A stretch of 5,513 nt of DNA from Thiotrichaceae bacterium (GTDB lineage Bacteria; Pseudomonadota; Gammaproteobacteria; SZUA-229): NCBI GenBank assembly GCA_002746365.1, contig NVWZ01000004.1, positions 83,180 to 88,692 on the forward strand, read 5' to 3'. Made by a program: the position numbers and the translations under genes. How positions within the stretch are numbered: the first letter of the stretch is position 1; every line of letters begins with the position of its first letter. Positions 1 through 5,159 of the stretch are shown here, piece by piece. The notes beneath the pieces were generated by a model that did no database searches, was not told the origin of the DNA, and saw only the letters and a program-made list of their open reading frames with translations.

Positions 1-39
1 TTAGAATTATTAATTTTAGATGAATGAAGGAATATAAAA

Positions 40-372
40 ATGCAGAGTTGGCTGATTTTGATAGCGGCAATTATACTGGAAGTGGCGGGCACCACGGCGA
101 TGAAACTTTCCGATGGATTTACCCGACCTCTACCATCTGTGCTGCTGGTGGTCTTTTATTTCTTCTCACTTGCAGCACTCACTCTGGCATTGAAGCGGAT
201 AGATGTAAGTGTTGCCTATGCCATCTGGGCTGGCGTGGGGACCGTGCTGGTAGCGATAGTGGGTGTGATGTGGTTTCGAGAGCCGGTGTCCCTGTTGAAG
301 GTGGCTTCAATCCTGTTGATTGCGGCGGGAGTAGTGGGGCTCCATCTCAGTAGCACTGCCGGGGAACACTGA
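40..372 (+). CDS. Small multidrug resistance (SMR) efflux protein, EmrE/QacE type
   Basis: This 110-residue inner-membrane protein should work as a four-helix dimer that exchanges protons for lipophilic or quaternary cations. It has the same length as E. coli EmrE, and the key EmrE positions fall at identical numbers: the proton- and substrate-binding Glu14 (in ILEVAGTTAMK), Tyr40, Tyr60 and Trp63 (in AYAIWAGVG). Four hydrophobic segments lie at roughly residues 3-21, 33-51, 57-77 and 85-103. The ATG at 40 follows an AAGGA at 27-31 with normal spacing. The AYAIWAGVG motif and the MKLSDGFTR loop favour the multidrug (EmrE/QacE) branch over the guanidinium (SugE/Gdx) branch, but the actual substrate is not readable from sequence. 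The MFS gene follows after 4 bases, suggesting an operon. A TAGAAT at 2-7 could be a -10 box, but its -35 region would lie outside the window. Confidence 0.95.
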   Translation: MQSWLILIAAIILEVAGTTAMKLSDGFTRPLPSVLLVVFYFFSLAALTLALKRIDVSVAYAIWAGVGTVLVAIVGVMWFREPVSLLKVASILLIAAGVVGLHLSSTAGEH

Positions 373-376
373 TCTC

Positions 377-1546
377 ATGAAGCACTTTTTGCCACGCACT
401 GTCATTATTCTCGGACTGGTGTCATTCCTGAACGACACTGCCAGCGAGATGATTACGCCGTTGTTACCCCTGTTCCTGACTGTGACTCTGGGAGCAGGGC
501 CGGCAATTGTGGGTCTGGTAGAGGGATTGGCCGAAGCCACGGCCAGTATTCTCAAGCTGGTTTCCGGCTGGCTGGCAGATCGTGGCTGGAGTGCCAGGAA
601 ATTGATTGTGGGTGGCTATACGGTTTCCAACACAGCCCGGCCATTGATCGGATTCGCACTGGGTTGGGGTTGGGTGCTTATGCTTCGTTTTCTGGATCGT
701 GTAGGCAAAGGTATCCGTACCGCGCCCCGGGATGCACTAATTGCATCTAGCACTGATGAACACATGCGAGGACGTGCTTTCGGTTTTCAGCGCACTCTGG
801 ATCATAGTGGGGCGATGCTCGGACCATTGCTGGCCTTTGGTTTGCTGCAATGGGGCATGACCATGGAACATGTGTTTATGGCTGCGATCATTCCGGGGGC
901 TGCGCTCATTTTACTGTTGGTGTTTGGTCTCAAAATGCCCTCCAGAGTCAAGCTGGAACATCCTCCTGTACGGCTGCACTGGAAGGATCTCGATTCACGG
1001 GTCAAGGGGCTGGTGCTAGCCTCGGGTGGCCTGGCGCTGGCCACCACGCCAGAGGCATTTCTGGTTCTCTGGGCCAGTCAGGGTGGCATTACTCTGGCAT
1101 GGGTGCCTCTGTTGTGGGCTGCGGCCAGTGGTGTGAAGGCGCTGGTCTCGGGACCGGCCGGGGCCTTATCGGATCGGTTTGGCCGGCTGCCAATCGTATC
1201 CATCGGCTGGACCACCCGCGTACTGTTTCTCATTGCCTTTGCCTGGTTACCCGATGGCGGCGTGACAGTATGGTTACTGTTTCTGGGTTATGCCGCGGCA
1301 CTCGCTTTTAGCGAAGGTGCAGAACGAGCCTTGCTGGGCGATTTTGCGCCAGTGGAGCAGCAGGGTACGGTCTTTGGTCTCTATCATTTGTTCTGTGGCA
1401 TTATGGTACTTCCCGGCGCGGTGTTATTCGGTATTGTTTGGCAATGGTTTGGCATGAGCAGTGCCTTTATGATGGCAGCGCTATTGACGACAGTTGCTGC
1501 CTTGACGTTACGGCTACTTGCCGGTAAACACTTTGTGCAAAAATAG
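377..1546 (+). CDS. Major facilitator superfamily (MFS) transporter, probable exporter
   Basis: This 389-residue integral membrane protein has the length and hydrophobic pattern of a 12-helix MFS carrier. Visible landmarks are FLNDTASEM (residues 17-25) in the first helix, a motif-A-like loop GWLADRGWSARK (64-75), the family signature DRVGKGIRTAPRDALIA (107-123), RGRAFGFQRTLD (131-142), and a second motif-A copy GALSDRFGR (262-270) that opens the C-terminal half. A hydrophilic central loop at about 186-210 (PSRVKLEHPPVRLHWKD) joins the two six-helix bundles. The FLNDTASEM plus DRVGKGIRTAPRDALIA combination marks a widespread, poorly characterised MFS branch. Substrate is unknown; drug or metabolite export is inferred from the SMR gene directly upstream. 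The ATG lies 4 bases after the SMR stop, with GGGGAA at 361-366 as a plausible ribosome-binding site, so translation may be coupled. No convincing terminator follows before the insertion sequence. Confidence 0.92.
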   Translation: MKHFLPRTVIILGLVSFLNDTASEMITPLLPLFLTVTLGAGPAIVGLVEGLAEATASILKLVSGWLADRGWSARKLIVGGYTVSNTARPLIGFALGWGWVLMLRFLDRVGKGIRTAPRDALIASSTDEHMRGRAFGFQRTLDHSGAMLGPLLAFGLLQWGMTMEHVFMAAIIPGAALILLLVFGLKMPSRVKLEHPPVRLHWKDLDSRVKGLVLASGGLALATTPEAFLVLWASQGGITLAWVPLLWAAASGVKALVSGPAGALSDRFGRLPIVSIGWTTRVLFLIAFAWLPDGGVTVWLLFLGYAAALAFSEGAERALLGDFAPVEQQGTVFGLYHLFCGIMVLPGAVLFGIVWQWFGMSSAFMMAALLTTVAALTLRLLAGKHFVQK

Positions 1547-1610
1547 TAACTGTGCAGGATATTAAATCGTTGCTGCTTATTTTCATTTTTCTTTCCTCTC
1601 ATAATTTACT

Positions 1611-1614
1611 CTAG
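1611..1614. repeat. Left CTAG flank of the IS, probable target-site duplication
   Basis: CTAG adjoins the left inverted repeat and an identical CTAG adjoins the right one (3169-3172). Bases just outside differ (T1610; C3173), so duplication ends at four bases. Because CTAG is its own reverse complement, the sequence alone cannot tell a 4-bp target duplication from a 4-bp extension of the inverted repeat. Confidence 0.7.
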
Positions 1615-1630
1615 GAGTCTGTCGGGTTTA
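1615..1630 (+). repeat. Left terminal inverted repeat of the IS
   Basis: GAGTCTGTCGGGTTTA pairs with the right end at 3153-3168 in 15 of 16 positions; the only mismatch is G1626 against T3157. If the flanking CTAG is counted as part of the repeat, it becomes 20 bp with 19 matches. Confidence 0.92.
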
Positions 1631-1640
1631 ACCCGGACAG
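1619..1640. other. Imperfect hairpin overlapping the left IS end
   Basis: CTGTC (1619-1623) pairs with GACAG (1636-1640), continued by GGG (1624-1626) with CCC (1632-1634). G1635 is bulged and the loop is TTTAA. It overlaps the inner two thirds of the left inverted repeat. The right end has no equivalent. No T-run follows on either strand, so I do not call it a terminator. It could hinder transcripts reading in from the exporter operon, but this is inference. Confidence 0.4.
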
Positions 1641-1753
1641 TGTAGTAATATGTGTCACCGGCTCGAGTAGCAACTCGGAAATCTGGTTTAATAAATCACA
1701 CTGCACGCAGAAATGAGAGTGATTTCTCGGGATAAGGCTCTCCTTGTTCATCC

Positions 1754-3097
1754 TTAACCGCCCAGTGCGTACATGCGTTTCAAGTTCCACGCCATACACA
1801 CCAGATTCCATTCACCTTGCGCCGCATCCAGCCCGTGAAGGTGAAATCGTCGAAAGCCCATCACTTCTTTCACAATGCCAAACACCGTTTCCACGGTGGA
1901 TTTACGTTTGGCATAGATCGATTTCCCCTCAGACGTTCGTAATCGATGCGCCATCGCCGTCACAGCATCGGCATCTTCCGGACAAGGCGGTGGGATCTTG
2001 AATCGCTCATCCCAAGGTCGGTTGTGTCGCTCACGGTGATCCGAGATGTACGGCACGACTTTTGCGGCTTCACACTGCTCTACATTATCCGCACTGAAAT
2101 AACCCGCATCTGCCAATAAACCTTCGGCTTTGCCCAAATGGACTTCTGCTTCCTTCAGCCCTGGCTCGACCTCCTGCTTGTCATTCGACTGCTGCGTGAT
2201 GTGATTTTCCACAATCAGGTGTGAATCAATATCGACCGCAGCCTGGGCATTGCAGGCCTGCACAAATCCTTCTGAGGATGGCATGATGCGGGATTCATCA
2301 TCTGTGAAGTTAACCTGGTCTTTATCCTGCGGCCCGGCTTCGGGTGGCCTCGGCTCACGACCACGGGCTTTCTTGCCCGTCTTTGTTTCTTTGTCTTTGC
2401 GTTGCTTGAGTTTGGCTTCATACTCAGCCTGTTCAGCTTCGAAGCGTTCCTTTGCACGTCGCTCGATCTCTGCTTTGGCTTGCTTGATCGCTGCCAGTTG
2501 ATCTTCCCGGCGCGCCAGTTCATCGGGAAGATCCATCTCGGGCTCCTCTTCGGCATCGGCACGTTCTGCCAGTCTTAGCAGCGCCGGAACCTCTCGGCGT
2601 AGTTGCTCTTCCAGCTTGTTCGCATAACCCCAGCTCATAGCCTTGTGCTTGCTGGCGTTGGCCTTGATCTTGGTGCCGTCAAGACTGACCTTGCCCAGTT
2701 TGAATATCCCCATCACTTTGGCCACCACCAGTATCTGTACAAACAGGCCTTCCAGCTCCGGCAGAAAACGCTTGCGAAAAGCCGCGATCGTGTCATGGTC
2801 TGGATGCGTATCACCGGTAATAAAACGGAAGGCAACAGAATCGTGGGTCGCTTGCTCCAGCTTGCGGCTGGAGAATACCCCGGTCGCATAACCGTAGAAC
2901 AATAGTGCTAATAACACGGCGGGATGATAAGGCTGTTTACCGCCACCACCATAGCGTTTCACCAGTCCACTCAAATCAAGTTGATCCACAATGTCCACTA
3001 CGAAGCGCGCCAGGTGCTTCTCCGGCAGCCAGTCCTGCAGTGACGGAGGCAACAGGTACGCGGTATTTCGATTAATCGGCTGGAATTTGCCTGACAT
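1754..3097 (-). CDS. IS1182-family DDE transposase
   Basis: This 447-residue enzyme is expected to cut and join the ends of the surrounding element through a two-metal DDE site. The N-terminal part (about 15-110) matches the DUF772-type transposase domain, with YHPAVLLALLFYGYATGVFSSRKLE and DTHPDHDTIAAFRKRF as recognisable blocks. The catalytic residues I assign are Asp140 (VSLDGTKIKANASKHK), Asp330 (LLADAGYFSADN) and Glu403 (TVETVFGIVKEVMGFRRF). Between the first two aspartates lies a long, highly charged, Lys/Glu-rich helical insertion (about 158-260), usual for this family. The ATG at 3097 (minus strand) is preceded by AAGGA about 11 bases upstream, and MSGKFQPINRNTAYLLPPSLQDWLP is a normal N-terminus. 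No frameshift or stop interrupts the frame. The family is certain in practice; the exact IS name would need an ISfinder search. Confidence 0.95.
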   Translation of the reverse strand: MSGKFQPINRNTAYLLPPSLQDWLPEKHLARFVVDIVDQLDLSGLVKRYGGGGKQPYHPAVLLALLFYGYATGVFSSRKLEQATHDSVAFRFITGDTHPDHDTIAAFRKRFLPELEGLFVQILVVAKVMGIFKLGKVSLDGTKIKANASKHKAMSWGYANKLEEQLRREVPALLRLAERADAEEEPEMDLPDELARREDQLAAIKQAKAEIERRAKERFEAEQAEYEAKLKQRKDKETKTGKKARGREPRPPEAGPQDKDQVNFTDDESRIMPSSEGFVQACNAQAAVDIDSHLIVENHITQQSNDKQEVEPGLKEAEVHLGKAEGLLADAGYFSADNVEQCEAAKVVPYISDHRERHNRPWDERFKIPPPCPEDADAVTAMAHRLRTSEGKSIYAKRKSTVETVFGIVKEVMGFRRFHLHGLDAAQGEWNLVCMAWNLKRMYALGG

Positions 3098-3152
3098 GGT
3101 GATTTCGATCCTTTCTTGGTACGGTAAGCCTATTCTACAAAAATATGGTCGC

Positions 3153-3168
3153 TAAATCCGACAGACTC
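3153..3168 (-). repeat. Right terminal inverted repeat of the IS
   Basis: Read on the minus strand this is GAGTCTGTCGGATTTA, matching the left end in 15 of 16 positions. Similarity stops sharply at 3152, which together with the break at 1631 fixes the inner limit of the repeat. Confidence 0.92.
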
Positions 3169-3172
3169 CTAG
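3169..3172. repeat. Right CTAG flank of the IS, probable target-site duplication
   Basis: This is the partner of the CTAG at 1611-1614. Removing the element and one CTAG would rejoin ...ATAATTTACT-CTAG-CGTTAAGT..., an intergenic sequence with no obvious reading frame across it. Confidence 0.7.
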
Positions 3173-3226
3173 CGTTAAGTATATGAGTCGATATCCACTA
3201 AATGTCGAACAGAGGTGGGAGAAATT

Positions 3227-3277
3227 ATGCATCAGATAAGTAACTTTTCAGGATGTTGGACCTCTGTCATCTTTTGA
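3227..3277 (+). CDS. Possible 16-residue leader ORF upstream of the rssA-like gene
   Basis: A short frame MHQISNFSGCWTSVIF starts at an ATG preceded by a strong purine-rich Shine-Dalgarno stretch (AGAGGTGGGAG, 3211-3221) five bases away, and ends in TGA. An 8-bp inverted repeat, ACAGAGGT (3209-3216) and ACCTCTGT (3260-3267), would pair part of that Shine-Dalgarno with the end of the frame. It lies upstream of the candidate promoter at 3310-3318, so it would only be on the rssA transcript if transcription starts further upstream. I do not recognise the peptide. It may be chance. Confidence 0.2.
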   Translation: MHQISNFSGCWTSVIF

Positions 3278-3309
3278 GCGGCATTTTGTTTTTCCCAGTA
3301 CGGACTCTT

Positions 3310-3318
3310 TGGTATAGT
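3310..3318 (+). promoter_or_regulatory. Candidate extended -10 promoter for the rssA-like gene
   Basis: TGG-TATAGT has the TGn extension directly before a 5-of-6 match to TATAAT. The -35 region (about 3290-3295, TTTTCC) is poor, which is usual for extended -10 promoters. Transcription would start near 3325, giving a leader of about 95 bases before the ATG at 3419. It lies about 140 bp outside the IS right end, so the insertion should not have separated the promoter from its gene. A second AT-rich box, TATAAA at 3347-3352, is less convincing. Confidence 0.42.
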
Positions 3319-3407
3319 CTGGCAGGGGCTGAACGCAGATCGAAAGTATAAAATACTTCTGAGAAATTTTTTTATGGCGGAGGTTCTAGCGGTATCAATC
3401 AAGTTGC

Positions 3408-3411
3408 AGGA
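3408..3411 (+). promoter_or_regulatory. Ribosome-binding site that fixes the start of the rssA-like gene
   Basis: AGGA is followed by seven bases (CAAAAAA) and the ATG at 3419. The alternative in-frame ATG at 3374 has only GAGAAA followed by a T-run upstream. The later start also leaves the short lead-in to the KIGLALGSG strand that RssA has. Confidence 0.65.
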
Positions 3412-3418
3412 CAAAAAA

Positions 3419-4363
3419 ATGCTAGTAGATAAAAAAACAAAAATTGGTCTTGCTTTGGGTAGCGGCTCAGCACGTGGTTGGGCGCATATTGGTGTAATAC
3501 GCGCACTGGAAGAGATGGGTATCTACCCGGAAATCATCACCGGCTGCTCCATCGGTTCATTGGTGGGCGGCGCTTATGCAAGTAATCGTCTGGACGTGCT
3601 GGAAGACTGGGCCACTAAATTTACCTGGCAGGATATTATCAGCTACATGGACATTTCTCTTTTGGAGGGTGGTTTTATTCGCGGTGATAAACTAATGGCA
3701 TTTGCCCGTTTGCATGTGGGTGAGCTGGATATCCAGTCACTTCCCCTGACATTTGCCGCAGTCGCGACTGAGCTGGATAGTGGTCGTGAAATCTGGCTGC
3801 GTGAAGGCAATCTGGTCGATAGTATCCGTGCGTCAATCGCCCTGCCGGGTTTGTTTGCTCCCGTTAAACTGGATGGGCGCTGGCTGGTGGATGGCGGTCT
3901 GGTTGACCCTGTGCCGATTTCGCTATGCCGTGCCATGGGCGCGGATGTAGTTATCGCTGTAAACCTGAATGGTGATCTTGTGGGTAAACATTTAAAACGC
4001 AAAAATTCAGGTAGCGTTCAGAAAAAAAATAACAAGGTTAGCGATGAAGATGTCTGGGATAGGATAACAAACCAGATCTCAAACAGCTTCAGTGAAAAAA
4101 AAGAAGCACTGTTATCGACGTTACTGGGGCAAAGCAAAGAAGCACCAGGCCTGTTTGATGTGCTGGCCAGCTCGATTAATATTATGCAGGACAAAATAAC
4201 CCGCAGCCGAATGGCCGGGGACCCGGCAGAGATAATGTTGACGCCGCGTTTATCCAGTCTCGGCCTGATGGAATTTGATCAGGCCGCAGTTGCCATTGAG
4301 GAAGGTCGTGCCTGTGTTAAAAATATGCGGTTTGCTTTGGATAAAATGGTGTCCGAACTATAA
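3419..4363 (+). CDS. rssA: RssA-like patatin-family serine hydrolase (putative phospholipase)
   Basis: This 314-residue protein belongs to the bacterial patatin family, predicted lipid acyl hydrolases using a Ser-Asp dyad. Counting from the ATG at 3419, the oxyanion-hole loop is GSGSARG (14-20), the nucleophile elbow GCSIGS places the serine at Ser44, and the catalytic aspartate is Asp158 in VDGGLVDP. It follows E. coli RssA closely (recalled, not aligned): KIGLALGSGxARGWxHIGVI, GCSIGSLVG, LEDW, FAAVAT, PGLxAPV and, near the C-terminus, RMAGDP (264-269). A polar Lys/Asn-rich stretch at about 190-225 is the variable region. No signal peptide or membrane helix is visible, so it is probably cytoplasmic. 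In E. coli rssA neighbours rssB; no rssB is present here. The physiological substrate of RssA is not established. An in-frame upstream ATG at 3374 would add 15 residues but has a poor ribosome-binding site. Confidence 0.93.
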   Translation: MLVDKKTKIGLALGSGSARGWAHIGVIRALEEMGIYPEIITGCSIGSLVGGAYASNRLDVLEDWATKFTWQDIISYMDISLLEGGFIRGDKLMAFARLHVGELDIQSLPLTFAAVATELDSGREIWLREGNLVDSIRASIALPGLFAPVKLDGRWLVDGGLVDPVPISLCRAMGADVVIAVNLNGDLVGKHLKRKNSGSVQKKNNKVSDEDVWDRITNQISNSFSEKKEALLSTLLGQSKEAPGLFDVLASSINIMQDKITRSRMAGDPAEIMLTPRLSSLGLMEFDQAAVAIEEGRACVKNMRFALDKMVSEL

Positions 4364-4403
4364 ATACTGACTATTTATTGTCCCAGGACGTTAGTAAAAA
4401 CTA

Positions 4404-4417
4404 TGCACTTTAGTGCA
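4404..4417. repeat. Short palindrome downstream of the rssA-like gene
   Basis: TGCACTTTAGTGCA is a perfect 6-bp inverted repeat around a TT centre, 40 bases after the rssA-like stop. The following sequence (AGGCTTTAGC) is not a T-run, so an intrinsic terminator is doubtful; a protein-binding site is as likely. Confidence 0.35.
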
Positions 4418-4473
4418 AGGCTTTAGCTGCTACACATATTAGCTGTTTTGATATTATTCTGTTGAATTGATAC

Positions 4474-4552
4474 TCTCGCCAAGACGCAAAGGACGCAGAG
4501 AAAAGCAAATATCGTATCAGTTTTTCTCTGCGTCCTTTGCGTCTTGGCGAGA
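4474..4552. repeat. Perfect 31-bp inverted repeat with 17-base spacer (dispersed intergenic repeat)
   Basis: The arms 4474-4504 and 4522-4552 are exact reverse complements over 31 bases and enclose a 17-base AT-rich spacer (4505-4521). Each arm is made of two tandem 9-mers differing at one position: GACGCAAAG (4483-4491) and GACGCAGAG (4492-4500), mirrored at 4526-4543. Sequences of this GACGCAAAG/CTTTGCGTC type recur, as I recall, between genes in many bacterial genomes as long hairpins; their function is unknown. It lies between the rssA-like gene and the DUF2141 gene, both on the plus strand. No T-run follows either arm, so it is not a canonical terminator, though such a stem in RNA could still block polymerase or exonucleases. 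It encodes no protein and no flanking duplication is evident. Confidence 0.85.
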
Positions 4553-4581
4553 AAATATGTCGTGCATTTAAATAATCAAGA

Positions 4582-4596
4582 ATGACTTTTAGTCAT
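4582..4596. repeat. Small inverted repeat upstream of the DUF2141 gene, possible operator
   Basis: ATGACT-TTT-AGTCAT is a perfect 6-bp dyad with a 3-base centre, 76 bases before the DUF2141 start codon. Its location between the long hairpin and the gene would suit a regulator-binding site, but nothing identifies a regulator. Confidence 0.3.
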
Positions 4597-4657
4597 AAGG
4601 GCAACCTATGGATTTTTAGTTTACTTATTATTGATGCATATTTGTTTAACAATCACC

Positions 4658-4663
4658 GAGAGG
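4658..4663 (+). promoter_or_regulatory. Ribosome-binding site that fixes the DUF2141 start
   Basis: GAGAGG lies eight bases before the ATG at 4672. That start places a typical signal peptide at the extreme N-terminus. The in-frame ATG at 4582, 30 codons upstream, has no such site and would bury the signal peptide. Confidence 0.65.
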
Positions 4664-4671
4664 CTGTATTT

Positions 4672-5109
4672 ATGAAAAACCTGCTGTTCCTGTTTAGTTT
4701 ACTATTTTATGTCAACGTATCCGCTGAAATATTAGCCGAGCACGGAGATATAGTTATGACAATGGATAGCTTTCATAGTGATAAAGGTGTTGCGCGTATT
4801 GCTCTTTTTTCATCCAGTAGCGGTTTTCCGGATCAGCCCGAAAAAGCGATTAAAACTATAGATGCTGAAATTCATAATGGCAAGGTAACAGCCACTTTTA
4901 CCAATATCGCCTTTGGTGCTTATGCTGTTTCAGTATTGCATGATGAAAATGCAAATGGCGAAATGGATACTAACTGGCTGGGTATTCCGCAAGAAGGTTA
5001 CGGTGTATCAAATGATGCGACTGCTTCTTTCGGGCCGCCTGAGTTTGACGATGCTCGTTTTGTTCTGGAAACCACGACACTGCCGATGCGCATGACTATT
5101 CAATATTAG
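4672..5109 (+). CDS. Secreted DUF2141 domain protein
   Basis: The 145-residue product starts with a clear Sec signal peptide: Lys2, a hydrophobic core (LLFLFSLLFYV) and a likely signal peptidase I site after Val-Ser-Ala (cleavage after residue 18). The mature part of about 127 residues should be periplasmic or exported. It matches DUF2141: an opening beta strand (DIVMTMDSFHSDKGVARIALFSS), GFP at 51-53, FTNIAFGAYAVSVLHDEN (76-93) and the diagnostic run at 90-114 containing HDENANGEMD, NWLGIPQEGYG and SN, then FGPPEFDDARF (120-130). The D-x-N-x-N-G-x-x-D spacing (Asp91 to Asp99) resembles a calcium-binding loop. No enzymatic function is established for the family. No cysteine follows the signal peptide, so it is not a lipoprotein. 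It is the last plus-strand gene and converges on the dioxygenase gene. Its DNA is more AT-rich than the exporter genes. Confidence 0.88.
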   Translation: MKNLLFLFSLLFYVNVSAEILAEHGDIVMTMDSFHSDKGVARIALFSSSSGFPDQPEKAIKTIDAEIHNGKVTATFTNIAFGAYAVSVLHDENANGEMDTNWLGIPQEGYGVSNDATASFGPPEFDDARFVLETTTLPMRMTIQY

Positions 5110-5140
5110 TATTATACTTTATCGACTAAAATTTGATCAG

Positions 5141-5153
5141 AGCTTCTCAAGCT
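5141..5153. terminator. Weak hairpin between convergent genes, possible terminator
   Basis: AGCTT-CTC-AAGCT forms a 5-bp stem with a 3-base loop in the 50-bp gap between the DUF2141 stop and the stop of the minus-strand dioxygenase, followed on the plus strand by GTTTCGTT. The stem is short and the T-run interrupted, so this is only a candidate for termination of either gene. Confidence 0.25.
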
Positions 5154-5159
5154 GTTTCG

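Larger units (their letters stand above)
1615..3168 (-). mobile_element. Complete insertion sequence, IS1182 family
   Basis: The element is 1554 bp between the outer edges of its inverted repeats and carries one transposase gene on the minus strand, filling nearly all of it. The ends match in 15 of 16 positions (GAGTCTGTCGGRTTTA read inward), and CTAG sits directly outside each end. Size, single ORF and protein sequence fit the IS1182 family. The transposase frame is open and has all three predicted catalytic acidic residues, so the copy may still be active. It lies between the MFS stop (68 bp away) and the rssA-like gene (251 bp away) and interrupts no visible gene. Inside the left end, 1641-1753 holds no ORF I can support. 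Near the right end, TAGAAT on the minus strand (3132-3137) may be the -10 box for the transposase, but I see no good -35. Confidence 0.93.
4364..4671. other. 308-bp intergenic region, repeats only
   Basis: I see no gene here. It contains three inverted repeats: the 14-base palindrome at 4404-4417, the long hairpin at 4474-4552, and a 6-bp repeat around TTT at 4582-4596 (ATGACT and AGTCAT). It is AT-rich, and I cannot pick a convincing -35/-10 pair for the downstream DUF2141 gene, whose promoter probably lies in 4553-4655. Confidence 0.6.

Noticed and set aside
850..1311. A 153-codon open frame on the plus strand inside the MFS gene
   Set aside because: It overlaps a strongly supported transporter in another frame, has no recognisable domain and a Gly/Ser/Cys-rich composition typical of a shadow frame.
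1554..1576. Possible terminator after the MFS gene (GCAG...CTGC followed by a T-rich stretch)
   Set aside because: The stem is only four pairs with a 15-base loop; T-richness alone does not make a terminator.
1664..1727. Two short hairpins inside the IS left of the transposase stop (1664-1677 and 1709-1727)
   Set aside because: Stems of five and six pairs without a following T-run on the transcribed strand; expected by chance.
2215..2562. A 115-codon minus-strand frame within the transposase gene
   Set aside because: It is a frame-shifted reading of the charged Lys/Glu insertion of the transposase. The transposase frame is intact, so no programmed frameshift product needs to be proposed.
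3319..3338. A sigma-54-like promoter (TGGCAGGGGC...)
   Set aside because: The -24 half is partly right, but the -12 TTGC half is absent.
3643..4002. A 119-codon minus-strand frame opposite the rssA-like gene
   Set aside because: Ser/Pro/Arg-rich antisense reading of a well-supported patatin gene, with no domain.
4474..4552. A CRISPR-like repeat-spacer unit
   Set aside because: The two 31-base copies are inverted, not direct, there is just one spacer, and no cas gene is nearby.
4582..4671. N-terminal extension of the DUF2141 protein from the ATG at 4582
   Set aside because: No ribosome-binding site, it would bury the signal peptide, and its first codons lie in a palindrome.
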